This document shows positions 1-10,600 of a DNA stretch of 64,000 nt, piece after piece (positions within the stretch are counted from its first letter, which is position 1; every line of letters begins with the position of its first letter). The stretch is from Rapana venosa. Taxonomy: Eukaryota > Mollusca > Gastropoda > Neogastropoda > Muricidae. The notes under the pieces were generated by a model. That model was not told where the DNA came from and did no database searches. It was given only the letters and a program-made list of their open reading frames with translations. The position numbers were made by a program, and so were the translations under genes. Location: the NCBI GenBank assembly GCA_028751875.1, contig CM054162.1, positions 2,304,290 through 2,368,289 on the forward strand, in the 5' to 3' direction.

Positions 1-95
1 GTCAAAGTCAAGTCAAAGTCAAACTTTTATTTCCAGATGGTACATTGATTAAGCAGTGCAATTGCTAATTTTCATCAAGCCATCTGTTTAAAATT
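1..95 (-). mobile_element. Retroposon 3'-end-like sequence with hexamer tail, start of copy A
   Basis: On the minus strand this short stretch ends in a tandem of TTTGAC/TTGACT hexamers after an AATAAA-bearing segment (cattttatttcc region on the plus strand). A short simple-repeat tail is typical of some LINE and SINE 3' ends. The same sequence opens the block again at about 17661 and 27197. I cannot assign a family, and only the 3' end is visible because the window begins inside or at the tail. Confidence 0.45.
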
Positions 96-264
96 GATAA
101 TAATGATAATATATATGCATACATAGAATGACAAAAAACCTAAACGATGAAAAACCACACAAAACAACCAAAAGAAAATTATAATATAAGCATGCATAAA
201 CTTGAAAAAAAACTAAACAATATTAACTCATACAAATCAAACAAAGAAACAAAATTCTTGTAAA

Positions 265-266
<2 letters not shown>

Positions 267-322
<56 letters not shown>

Positions 323-430
323 TGTGTATGTGTGTGTGTGTGTGTGTGTGTGGGGTTTGTGGGGTGTGTGTGTGTGTGTGAGTGTGTGTGAGTGTGCGTG
401 TGTGTGAGTGGTGTGAGAGTGTGTGCACTT
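267..430. repeat. (GT)n microsatellite
   Basis: A pure GT run of about 50 bases is followed by an interrupted GT/GGGT/GAGT section. The H/T-rich open frames read from it on the minus strand are artefacts. It is matched by tracts at 17897 (B) and 27475 (C). Confidence 0.95.
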
Positions 431-559
431 GTATCTCACTCTTGCTATATAGTTGACTTTTTATAGTTGGAATTTATATAGTCGGCATTTTTCTTGCTTT
501 TTCTTCTAAAAGTGCTGTTATAACTAATGCCTAATCTGCATCATCTGGTTTTAATTGCA

Positions 560-910
560 CAGCTTTTCTTCTTCCTCTTCCTCTTCTTTGCATTCTTCTT
601 TGCATTCTGCTTTTTCTCTTTTGCATTCTTCTTTTTTTTGGCATTCTTTTTCTTTGCAATATACTTCTTCTTCTTCTTTGCATTCTGCTTCGTCTTCTTC
701 TTTGCATTTTTGTTTTGCAATTTTCTTCTTTGCAATTGTCTTGTTTTCATTCTCCTTCTAATTCTTCTACTTTATCTTCTTCTTCTTCTTCTTCTTCTTT
801 TTCTTCTTCTTCTTCTTCTTCTTCTTCTTCTTCTTCTTCTTCTTCTTCTTCTTCTTCTTCTTCTTCTTCTTTCTCCTTTTTCTTCTTCTTCTTCTTCTCC
901 TCCTCTTTCT
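560..910. repeat. TTC polypyrimidine tract with TTTGCA-type interruptions
   Basis: The first part (560-750) is TTC runs punctuated at short intervals by TTTGCATTC or TTTGCAATT. The second part (about 777-900) is nearly pure TTC. Homologous tracts lie at 18130-18480 and 27755-28020. From 911 to 1634 the sequence is AT-rich and I see no gene, RNA or element in it. Confidence 0.9.
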
Positions 911-1634
911 TTTTTTCTATAAGGTCCAGTCTTATTTGAAAATGCTGCTGAAATAGATGTGATAATATTTCATCCTGTCAGTGCAGACTTTAAAAGGAAC
1001 ATACCAAGAAATAGCCAAAGATTTTATATTAGATTATTCTACGTTTGAATTTATATGGAATATATTGAAACTTTAAATCACTATTCAACATAATCGAAAA
1101 CGTCTGGAGCTTAGAAATGAATGGTATTTATAGATTTAAATTAAAATTTGATATTTTCTTCTAAAAACAAATGCAAGTGTAGAAATGTACTTGAGACAAA
1201 ATATGATGGAGAGTAAACAAAATGGAATGGGGAATATGTGAGAAAGGCAGATTAAAGCAAAACAAAACAGCACGAACGAACGGGTAAAAACAAAACACAA
1301 TGTATGAAAACAATAATGGAAGAAATAAACCAACATGAATGATAGAGGCTAAGATTGAATGAAAACCAAAAAAATGATTGGAAAGCTTTAAAAAACAGTA
1401 GACGTAAACAAGAACGTTAATAGAACACTGAAACAGATACATGGAAAGCATGCTGTGGTAATCTCAATCCAATCCACCTGGGCTGCAAATGCATCACCAA
1501 GCTTGAAAAAAACCCACAGAGAAGTTCATAAAAAGACAAATATGAGTAAAAGTATGATTGATTAAGTTTCTTCCTTGCTTTTCATATACCATGTTCTATG
1601 GCAAAAAGCAATCACAAAGGCTTGAAAAATGTTA

Positions 1635-1721
1635 GAAGAAGGAGAAGAAGAAGAAGAAGAAGAAGAAGAAGAAGAAGAAGAAGAAGAAGAAGAAGAAGAA
1701 GAAGAAGAAGAAGAAGAAGAA
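1635..1721. repeat. (GAA)n microsatellite
   Basis: An almost perfect GAA run of about 85 bases on the plus strand. The arginine run in the frame across it is an artefact. The C counterpart near 28790-28880 is shorter and impure. From 1722 to 2060 there is only AT-rich sequence and a short CACG/CACA tract at about 1858-1905. Confidence 0.95.
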
Positions 1722-2068
1722 ATGGAATGTATATAGCGCTATATCTTGCAAAAATACAAATCAAAGCGCTTTCATTCATCCTACTAATTCACATGCAGCC
1801 AGTTGCAATTAGTAGGTGTGTTTTTGTTTTACAAATTCAAATGTATACATACACGCTGCACGCACGCACGCACGCACATACACACCACATCATGCACACA
1901 CATTGAGGTTGTATACCCCGGCCAGGGGGTTAGGGTCTGGGCTGTTGAGGGTAAAGGATCAAAAATGAATTGAAATGAAGGGGAGAATCTTAGGTTTGAA
2001 ATAAATGTGTCTTGTGGCTGGATTTAAAAGCGTCATGAGAAGGCTTTTGGCAAAAGGAGAGAGGGAGA

Positions 2069-3066
2069 TCATTCCAGATCACTGGACCAGAAACAGAAAG
2101 AGTGATGGCCAATGGTGGACTGGTTGAATCTAGGTATTCTTAAGCACAAGGTATCTGCAGCAGAGCGGAGGGAACGAGAAGGAGTGTACAAGTGAAGACA
2201 CGCACAGATGTAGGAAGGTGCTGTTTTATGGAGGCATTTGTAACAGAGGGTACATATTTTATAGTTAACTCTATGTGGCACAGGCATTAGTGGAGGAGAT
2301 CAATGAGAGGAGTATTGTGCTGATTTTTTTTTTTCGTTATGTGGAACTACGCGAGGTAAGAGTTTTGTATATGTTGAAAGGTGTGGATTGATGATGCTGG
2401 CAGACCAGCCAGAGGAAAATAGCAATAGTCCAGACGTGAAAGGATGAGAGACATGACTAGTTTGGATGTTGCGTTGGATAGGTGCTTTGGAAGTGCACTG
2501 ATGCGCCGTAATTGATAGAAGCACGACTGGCAGTTATGGGTGATTGATTTTTGCATGGAGAGTGCGTTGTCTATAACGACCCCTAGATATTTCACAGCAG
2601 TAGATAATAATAATAATAATGTATGGAATAGAGGGACAGACGTATTTTATTGAAGCTGTTGTGATGGAAGAGAGTTTGTTTTTGGTCCCTACAAGCATGC
2701 CTTTGGTTTTATCAGCATTAGCTGTAACTTGGTTCTGTATCATACAATTTTTAATTATATTGAAAGCAGTAGGTATAGGACATTTATTAATCAAGAGGAG
2801 AAGGCAGATTTTAGGAGTATCACTGCTAAGAATTTGAGGTCATCTCGCTTCAATAATGTTGATTGATATGATGACGATTTATGGTGTGTTAAGTAGGAGC
2901 AGTGTAGCAAGTGTGTAAAGAAACTGGGGCTGAGAACTGACCCCTGTGGGACTCCACATTCCAGTTTGGAAGGTGTTGATTGTATGTTGTTTACTGCAAC
3001 TGTGTGGAATTGATCTGTAAGGTAATGAACTGAACCGCGTGAGGGCTGTATTGCCTTTACTAGCAT
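2069..3066 (-). pseudogene. LINE reverse-transcriptase fragment (CR1/L2-like), decayed
   Basis: Minus-strand frames carry recognisable pieces of a non-LTR reverse transcriptase in the correct order but in different frames. Around 2950 is GVPQGSVLSP, the conserved segment ahead of the catalytic FADD region. Next comes a thumb-region stretch with YLGVVIDNALSM and LSRLDYCYFPLAGLP (about 2350-2590). Last is a C-terminal stretch with YKCLHKTAPSYI and YTPSRSLRS (2069-2287). The expected FxDD motif is not readable, and a TAATAA microsatellite interrupts the frame near 2607. Several frameshifts make it inactive. Family resemblance suggests the CR1/L2 group; the clade is inference. The same insertion is present in copy C at about 29200-30010, so it predates that duplication. 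Confidence 0.8.
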
Positions 3067-4610
3067 TATGGTAGATTATATAAGCAAACATGTGATTGAG
3101 ATTGTTTGCACAAGAACAAATGTAACCCTCTGTTATACAATGAGTCGCATTGCACATGAGATTAATTTTAGTCATTAACACGTTACTAACCTGCAAAACA
3201 AAATGAAAACATTCAGTGTAGAACGAAATATTGAAACTCAGACGATTATCTGATGATGCGTATTTCCATGATATTTTTTTAAAGACATTATCAAATGGTG
3301 CATTGTAGTATGTGTTCAGGAAAGAGTGGTTGGTGTTTACAAACGCGTTTTTAAGCAAAACGAAACACACATACACCTTGATGCTTTTAGTACTAGCAGA
3401 AGGAAGCTTTTAGTTTATAATCAATCAGAATTTCATCATAGTACAACTTGCCCCTTGATTGCCAAAAAGTGTCTGCAAGCGAAAGTGGGTCAGGATGCAA
3501 GGCGACTCATTTCGTGGTGGAGCGTCACACAATCTTTTGGAGAAATAATCCTTGTTTGATCTTGAGTTTGACAGCGGACAGGGACTATCCAAGATGCAAA
3601 ATAAAATCAACGATTGATCTTATTTTTAAACAAATGCACGGCCGTTACAAAGTGCATGATGACAAAAAAAACTGGAAGATGACAAGAAAACTGAATGGGT
3701 ATCTAGTTTTTATAAGTAAACCAAAAGAGATGAAAGCAAAATTAAAAGACAAAGAAAAAACCTAAATGTTGAAGGAAAGGAAGGAGCAAAAAAAAAACGA
3801 AGGTGGGAAAAAGAAAAAATGCGAAGAAGAAAAAAATAAACAAGAAAACAAATAGCCAAACAAACATACCTAATGAGAGACATGACGAAAAACAAGAAAC
3901 AAAAAAAAACAAAGAAAGAAATTATATAAAATCAAATGTCACAGACTGAATGACAAATCACAAGCAAAAGTAAGAACAGAAAAACAAAAGCAAAAGAAGT
4001 TACGGAAAACAAACAATTGTAGATGCACTGATAGCTCGTTTCTTTAAGGTACGTTTTAGTACACTAAGCTTACCATGCATCAAAATAAGTAAGGAAATAC
4101 TATCGAAAAACAGGCAACAAAGCAGAATCACAAAGGGAAAAACCCAAAAAAAAATCATTCAATGGACGCAACAAATATAAGACCATTAGATTTACTCACT
4201 GCTCCCTCATAATTATATTATGTACTGACAGCGAAGACGAGTTAAAAACTGAAGAAAAATGAAACGAACAGGAAAAAAAGCGCTGATTATTTTTATAGGG
4301 AATGGGATTATAACTGGTTCTTCAATATTATTTTTTGTTTTTCTTCTAATGGAAAAAATTGTATCCTTATTTAAGAACACTTTTATGACATTGCTTTCAT
4401 AATTCTTGATTTCAGTTTATATTCATATATTTACTTAGTCGTTTATTACTTCACCATTTTATGTTACTTATCTCTGTATTACTTGTTTCATTTTCTTATT
4501 TATTAATCATTTGCTTGACATGTAACCTAGAACTTCTATGTTCAGGAAGCTCACTTCCGAACAAGGGCAAGTGCATGTAGTCAAACATTGAAATTGTAAA
4601 AGGTAAATTG
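3067..4610. other. A-rich non-coding spacer, no gene seen
   Basis: This is AT-rich sequence with many AAAA/GAAA runs. The short open frames have no recognisable domain and are not kept open in the C counterpart (about 30011-31610). I see no RNA gene or promoter. Near 4300-4560 it is well conserved with C 31310-31570. Confidence 0.6.
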
Positions 4611-4611
4611 G

Positions 4612-5212
4612 GGGACAGGATAGCTCAGATGGTGGAACAGATGAAGAACATCAAGTGCTGTGAAATCAACAAAGCCCGTCACGCCTTCAAACCTTCGGCC
4701 AATTTGGAGGTCATCAGACCTCTCATTTCAAAATAAGCTTCGGATTACAAAAACAATGTCCAAATCGGTCCTATTTATGGCTCAGAAACCTGGCGGGTAA
4801 CAAAACCATACCCATCAAACTCAGTATTTTACCAACAAATGCCTCAGGTACATCCTCCAAGATCAGGTGGCGGAAGTCTATCCAACAAACAACTGTGGGA
4901 CAGGTCCAGACAAACCCCATTCGAGTCCATCATTAAACAAAAAAAGGGGTCTGGATGGTATTGCTTTTTCGTTATTTTCGGCCAACATCGCAAGCCTGCG
5001 TCAAATGTCACAGACAGGCACGCTTGACTGGAATCACAAGGAAGCAGAATAGTTGGTCGACCAAAGAAGAACTTGGCGCAGAAGTGTTGACGAAGAAACG
5101 AAGGCAGCCGGAATGAATGACATGGGCGAGCTGAAGAGAATCTCCAAAACCCGATTTCATTGGAGGTTGTGTTGTTGCAGCCCTATGTTCCCCATGGAAC
5201 AGAGGCTTAGTC
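4612..5212 (+). pseudogene. LINE ORF2 C-terminal fragment, copy A
   Basis: The plus strand reads as the C-terminal end of a non-LTR retrotransposon polyprotein but is broken by many one-base indels. It matches the open version at 31674-32201 in copy C along its whole length. Pieces seen include the segment equivalent to SETWRVT near 4780 and the W-D-R-R/S-Q-T-P segment near 4890. It is followed within a few bases by a SINE-like element. Its presence at the same place in A and C shows insertion before that duplication. Confidence 0.8.
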
Positions 5213-5522
5213 AAGTAAGTCAAGATAGCTCAGTGGTCGGGAAGCACTCGTTTCCCCCAGACCAAGTAAGCAGCGTCGAGGTGGTTCCAGTTAGATGGGT
5301 GACCGTTTGCGCGCCTTTGGCTTCAGTACAGTCCCCCAGTTCACCCAGCTGTTAATGGGTACCTGCCCTCTTTAGGGTCAGGAAAGGTAAAGCAGCGAGG
5401 GAATGGAGATGGGCGCGCTCTCCAATATGCTGGCCCCTAGAGATTGAGGAAGTGAGGTCTTGACGTCTCGCTCCCTGGACGACCTTTATAATTATGGAAC
5501 ACCTTTACTTTTTTGACCTTTT
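5213..5522 (+). mobile_element. SINE with tRNA-like and 5S rRNA-like head, copy A
   Basis: It starts gtcaagatagctcagtgg, which resembles a tRNA 5' half with an A box. It then carries a segment resembling the 5S rRNA internal control region, including a gatgggtgaccg box C-like motif. A body containing gggtacctgccctctttagg and a T-rich end complete it. It is a degraded copy of 32204-32520. It is not a functional tRNA or 5S gene because neither fold is complete. Confidence 0.75.
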
Positions 5523-5628
5523 TTTTTAAATGACACACCAAGAAAGGGAAAATGCTAGGGAAAAGTCAGAGAATAAAACAGAAGAAATAGCCATGACAGA
5601 AGGGAAGAATCGGAGAAATTAAAAAAAT

Positions 5629-5690
5629 ACACATACACACACGCACGCGCGCGCACACACACACACACCACACTCACACAACACACCACT
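5629..5690. repeat. CA/CG alternating purine-pyrimidine tract
   Basis: A CA tract with an ACGCGCGCGC core, which could adopt Z-DNA. Its counterpart in C is at about 32608-32700. From 5691 to 6003 there is a short conserved unique stretch without a gene. Confidence 0.85.
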
Positions 5691-6003
5691 CATATATTGC
5701 TATGAATTCACTAACCCTTGCCTGGTTGCAAAAAAATCGGAGGGATGGTATGACAGAAAAGAAGACCATCACCTGCAGTCATGCACAAAATCAAAGACAG
5801 CAGTCTTGGTATCTGCACTTCCATACACCACACAAACAAAGGGGGCTGACAGCCAGAACATTCTTCTTCTCATTCGTGTTTTCTTTCTCTTTTCTTTCTT
5901 ATTGTTGTTGTTGGTGTTGTTTTTGTTGTTATTGTTGTTGTTCTTCCTTTCTTCTTGTTGTTGTTTGTTCTTCTGCTTTGTAATCCTTTTTACAATTTTT
6001 CGC

Positions 6004-6326
6004 AGTTCTTCTTTCTTCTTCTTCTTCTTCTTCTTCGTCTTTGTTTCTTCTTCTTTTTTCTTCTTCTTCTTTCTTCTTCTGCTTCTTCGTTCTTCATTCA
6101 TCTTCTTCTTCTTCTTCTTCTTCTGCTTTTTCTTCTTCCTCTTCTTCTTCTTCTTCTTTTCTTCTTCTTCTTCTTCTTCTTCTTCTTCTTCTTCTTCTTC
6201 TTCTTCTTGTTTTTCTTCTTCTTCTTTTTCTTCTTCTTCTTCTTCTTCTTCATCATCATCTTCTTTCTTCTTTATTTTCTTTTCTTCTTCTTCTTCTTCT
6301 TCTTCTTTTTCTTCCTCTTCGTCACT
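6004..6326. repeat. Long TTC polypyrimidine tract
   Basis: About 320 bases of TTC with occasional TTTC, TGC and ATC interruptions. The E/K-rich frame on one strand and S/F/L-rich frames on the other are artefacts. It corresponds to 32930-33165 in C. Confidence 0.95.
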
Positions 6327-7019
6327 TCTTATTGACAATTCGTTTTTATTCCTTAACCCATATGCTCTGTCAGCATCTGTTATTTATTTGTCATATCATG
6401 TTTGCACTTATGTTAAGTGCGTACAAAGTCAGGCCTTTTGAATGCATCTGACTTCAGTGAGAGTGAAGCGTTTTCTTTTTAATTTTCTTGAAGAAAAGGC
6501 TGCAGATATGTATACCAGATTACAAATATGGACGATAGATGAAGGTGACAGAAAGACGAGAAACATAGGCAGAAAACTAGAGAAGATAGATCAGAGGGAA
6601 TAACCTTCTGCAAATATCCAGAAGGGGTGCATTGCTGTTTGTATACTGACAGGGCACTGGCTATTCCCAGAGGGGGAAGCAGAGGCTGCCTCACAGATTT
6701 CAGATAAGTCACACACATGGATGGGCTGTCTAGTGTGCACAATGGGGTCGCAGAAAGGGATAATACGTGTTATGACAAGAGGGTGGGAGGGGTTGGTGGA
6801 GGAGCGGGATGTTAGGACAAGAACTTCATAACCAAAGATGATGGTATACATGTAGCTAAGCTTTTTATGTGTAGTGTGTGTGAACTTTGGGGTATTTGTC
6901 GTTTTTGCACCGCTCTCTGTCTGTCTTCCCCATGTCTCTCTCTGTCTATATTATTCTCTTCCCCTTCCCTGAAATCCTTTAGGTAAACTAGCTGAAAAAG
7001 CTTGACCACATTAAAACCA
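6327..7019. other. Spacer with an inverted relative of the subrepeat module
   Basis: There is no gene. At about 6640-6760 the sequence contains gcctcacagatttcagataag. Read on the minus strand it resembles the catatctaaaatct module of the subrepeats at 15300, 16500 and 17290. The C counterpart is 33480-33590. The resemblance is partial and judged by eye. Confidence 0.45.
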
Positions 7020-7024
7020 TTTTG

Positions 7025-7262
7025 TCATCTCTCTCTCTCTCCTCTCTCTATCCTCTCTTCTCTCTTCTCTCTCTCTCTCTTTCTCTCTTGCTCCTCTATC
7101 TCTCCACTTCTCTTGCTCCCCCTCTCTCGCGCTCTCTCTTATCTATTCTCTCTCTCTCTCTTCTTCTCTCTCTTCTCTCCTCTCTCTTCCTTGTTCGCTC
7201 TCTCTTCTGTCTTATGTATCTCTCTCGGTCTGCCTGATAGTCTCTCCCTCTCTGTCTGTGTT
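7025..7262. repeat. (CT)n polypyrimidine tract
   Basis: An imperfect CT tract with TCTCT/TTCTCT variants, matched by a purer tract at 33841-34080 in C. Between 7263 and 7440 there is conserved unique sequence without a gene. Confidence 0.95.
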
Positions 7263-7439
7263 TATCTCTGTCGGAACTTCTTTCAAAACATGACTTAAAC
7301 TTATCTTTTTTGTTGAAATACCCTTCATTCTGCCTTATATATATAACGATATAGAATTAAGGACACTCAGACCTGAATAGAGGCAAATACACAGATCTGT
7401 TCGCAAACAAACACAAATCGAGGGCGAGCGAGCCAGCGA

Positions 7440-8160
7440 GCGAGAGAGGGAGAGAGAGAGAGAGATTAGCAACGAGTTATCCCCCTTCCCTTTTTCTTTT
7501 TCTGTTTCCCTGTTGTGCCCCTTTGTGCTGAACTAGTCTGTGGACGCTAATACCACTTTCATTGAGCGTAATGTGAATGTAACCAGTAAGTTTGATTATG
7601 CTAACCACCAGCTGATGGTCTACATTTTGAAAGAGAGAGAGAGATGAGATGGAGAGAGGATCGATGAGAGAGAAGGAGGAGGAGAGAGAGAGAGAGTGAT
7701 GAGAGAGAGATAAGAGAGAGGTGTGTGTGTTTGTGAGGAAAGATAGAGAGTTGTGTGTGTGTTTGTGATGAAAGAGAGAGAGAGACGAAGAGGATATGTG
7801 AGAGGAGAGAGAGACAGCAGACAGATAGACAGACAGAGAGACAGACACAGAGACAGAGAGACAGAGAGGAGAGAAAGACTGAGAGAGAGTGTGTGTTGGT
7901 GGGAAGGAATGATGAGAGAGTGAGACGAAGTGATAGAGTGACAGAGAGAGAAGAAGACAAAGAGAGATAGTTGTGATTGTGAGGATCGATGAGAGGAGAG
8001 CGAGAGAGAGGACGGAAGAGATGAGAGAGAGAGAGAGAGAGCGTAGAGATGAGACGAGGTTGAGAGAGAGAGAGAGATGAGATTGAGACTGATGGAGGAG
8101 AGAGAATAGAATTATGAGAGAGAGGAGTTGAGAGAGAGAGAGATGAGAACGAGAGAGAGC
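7440..8160. repeat. (GA)n polypurine tracts with GACA and GTGT interruptions
   Basis: A short GA run at 7440-7470 is followed by unique sequence, then by GA-rich sequence from about 7624 to 8160. That section contains GACAGACA and GTGTGTTTGTGA interruptions. C has the matching 34380-35070. The long S/L-rich minus-strand frame (277 codons) is an artefact of this tract. Confidence 0.9.
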
Positions 8161-8479
8161 GACTCGGGGTATTGTTTGTGTTTCATTGCTGTGGCATATC
8201 TGAAATCTTTGAGGCTGCACGCTGCACATCTCTCGCTGCCAGACGTTATGTCTGGAGATTGAACCAGCAGATAACAACGTCCCCTGTCTTCGCTTTTCAC
8301 TCGATGCCAAGTTTCTTCTTTTGCGTCTCCATTGACAGCCGTGAATTTAGCAGAGAATTATTGTGGGAAGATAGTGATCTGATTTAATGCACTGACAAGC
8401 TGCCAACTGTTTATCTGTTTGCATCTTCCACCTTCACCTATCCCATAGTTGTATCATACTATTGGTGCACTGAAGCTTT

Positions 8480-8790
8480 TGCAAACCAAGCTCCCCTACT
8501 CCCGGACTTTCAGTTTTCCGTAGCAAGTCGTTCCACTCAAGGCCAGCCACTCTATGATGCTGTATTTCCAATCGTTTTTCAGTCTGCTCTTCATCTCCCT
8601 CCTTGTACTGTTCCCTGTAGGGACAGTCTTTGGCCAGTCCAGATGTTCTGTGACGTGCCCATACGCCTCAGTTTGGTTTTTTTCTCTGAAGTCAGGGAGC
8701 TCTATATATGGCCTAACGGCGTGTGTCTCGTTAGTTTGTGATCTCTGTGTGAGATACCAAGAAACTTGCTGAAGCATCTCAGCTCCATTG
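8480..8790 (-). pseudogene. LINE C-terminal fragment, EWTGLE type, copy A
   Basis: The minus strand encodes, across frameshifts, the end of a non-LTR retrotransposon protein of the type GTVQGGR...RWED.I.EWTGLE. The glycine-arginine-rich stretch lies near 8600, and the conserved E-W-T-G-L-E region is read in another frame near 8545. It is the same family as the intact-frame example at 63269-63520 and the C counterpart at 35370-35660. It is inactive. Confidence 0.75.
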
Positions 8791-8888
8791 CCTGTATAAA
8801 GGATGAAGGAAAAGGTGGTCCATAACACAAGAAACAAAACAAAAGAAAGATTCTAAAACCTTTTACAGTCATTGAGGGAGAGAATGGG

Positions 8889-9390
8889 AGTGTGTGTGTG
8901 TGTGTGTGAGTGTGTGTGTGTGTTGGGGGGGGGGGGGAGAGGACAAGGGCGTCGTTTCAGGGATAATAACTTATAATACATTATACTCAGAGGACACAGA
9001 TGAGAGAGTGAGGGAACAAGTAAAGAGAGGATGAGAGAGAGAGAGAGAGATGATTGAGAGTGAGAGAGGGAGAGAGACCGAGAGAGAGAGAGAGAAGAGA
9101 CGAGAGAGAGTGAAAGATAGAAAGAAAATAAAAAGAAGGAAAGAAACAAAGATACAAAGAAAAGAAAAGAATGAACGACAGAAAGAAGGAGAGAAAGACA
9201 GAAAGTGACAAAAAAGAAAGAATTGCACGGATGCAAACAAGCAGGTCATTCTCTCCGTTGAAATAAAGAGCCGAATGAGGTGAAAAAAACGATGGAAAAG
9301 TAAGGTAGGGAGAGAAAGAATCAAATAACTTGAGAGAAGAGGAGAGAAGAGAGAGAGAGGGGGGTCGGGGTGGGAGAGGGGGAGAGATAA
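8889..9390. repeat. GT tract, G run and GA/GAAA-rich tracts
   Basis: GT repeats at 8889-8930 run into a G homopolymer. GA-rich (9030-9110), GAAA-rich (9115-9215) and GA/GGGG (9330-9390) stretches follow. Homologues are 19360-19840 (B), 35780-36260 (C) and 53500-53880 (D). Confidence 0.9.
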
Positions 9391-9589
9391 AGTGTATTTG
9401 TTTTATTACATCTGTTTTGCATATGTCAGTACCCAGAATCTTTAGAACTGTCAGGATAATGTGGGTGTATACAGTTACCTTGGTATGTATCCTAACATAA
9501 ACCATCGCTTCTAGGAGACATTCTTTCTAATAAAAGAAACTTGTTTTGCGTTTTCTTGATTTTGTTTGGATGTTCGTTTTTTTGTGTTT

Positions 9590-9735
9590 TTTCTTCTTCT
9601 TCTTTCTTCTTCTTCTTCTTCTTTTCTTCTTTTCTTCTTCTTTTTTCTCTTCTTTTTTTTTTTTCTTTTTCTTCTTCTTCTTCTTCTCTCTTCTTATTCT
9701 TAATCTTCTTCTTCTTCTTCTTCTTCTTCTTTTCT
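9590..9735. repeat. TTC polypyrimidine tract
   Basis: An imperfect TTC tract. Homologous tracts are 36466-36560 (C) and 54240-54362 (D). In B (about 20027-20055) it is collapsed to a few units. Confidence 0.9.
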
Positions 9736-9920
9736 TATCCTCATCTTCTGAATTTTATTGAATTGATCCCAAGGTCAAGTTTCGATTATTTTCGTAAGTT
9801 GTTTTTTCCATTCTTTTGTTTTCAATTAGTTTTGGATTTGGCGGGGGGGACACATATGTACAAAAGCCTGATCCGTTACCTATTACAGATTCAATCAATC
9901 AACCAAACAATCATTCACTT

Positions 9921-10025
9921 ATTTATTTATTTATTTATTTATACCACTTTAAGTCACGAGATTTCTCTGCGTGAAATTCGGGCTGCTCTCCCCGGGGAGA
10001 GCACGTCGCCACAAGAGCAGCGCCA

Positions 10026-10063
<38 letters not shown>

Positions 10064-10182
10064 CAACTGTATTTCTTTCACTTCAGGTGGCTGTTTTTCT
10101 AAGAATTTTTGCCAGGGACAACTCTCTTGTTCGCTCGTGAGGTTCTTTTTCCGTGCGCTTGCATAATTTTCTGTAACACACG

Positions 10183-10213
<31 letters not shown>

Positions 10214-10330
10214 TAGCGCCCAGACCACCACTCATGGTCTAATGGATGGGGGAAAGTTTCGGGCCCAGACGGGATACGAACCCGGACTTTTCGCTTTCTA
10301 GACAGGCGCGTTACCTCTAGACCACCGATC
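9921..10330 (-). mobile_element. tRNA-derived SINE, young, with target-site duplication
   Basis: On the minus strand the element begins at 10330 with a tRNA-like head. It has an A-box-like tggtctagaggtaacgc and a B-box-like gggttcgtatccc. A conserved body contains ggatgagacgataaaccgag, a motif found in many metazoan SINEs, then an internal A run (the T run at 10028-10059), then a 3' end of TAAA/ATAA repeats (9921-9940). It is flanked by the direct repeat CACTT at 9916-9920 and 10331-10335. The same site in B, C and D has no insertion. Length of about 410 bases fits a SINE. Which named central domain it has (for example Nin-DC) needs a comparison. Confidence 0.85.
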
Positions 10331-10449
10331 CACTTAACCAATTAATCAATCAATCAATCACCCAATCAATCAATAAATCGCTTTTTCTCGATTTCTTTTT
10401 TTTTCGCTTCAAAACTGCTCTACATTTCTTCTTGCATTGTTCTTCTTCA

Positions 10450-10600
10450 AATGAGTCATCATTTTTTACATGATCATTATTGCTACAGCCACAAAACCCA
10501 TCATCATTATATAATCCATAATCATCATCAGCAGCATCATCAAGCATTATCCATCATCATAATCATCACCACCACACCACACCACCACCACCCGTCTGAT
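10450..10600. repeat. CAT/CAC-rich tract
   Basis: Imperfect CATCAT and CACCAC repeats. Counterparts are 36880-36968 (C) and, much more regular, 54720-54850 (D). Confidence 0.85.

Noticed and set aside
5769..6441. Long E/K-rich and S/F/L-rich open frames (up to 211 codons)
   Set aside because: They are translations of the TTC tract in every frame. Stop codons are simply absent from TTC/GAA repeats.
7477..8310. 277-codon S/L-rich open frame on the minus strand
   Set aside because: It follows the GA tract and has no domain. It is not kept in copy C, which has only 182 codons there in another arrangement.
10255..10330. Functional tRNA gene on the minus strand
   Set aside because: A and B boxes are present but the stems do not pair well. 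It is continuous with a SINE body and bounded by a target duplication.
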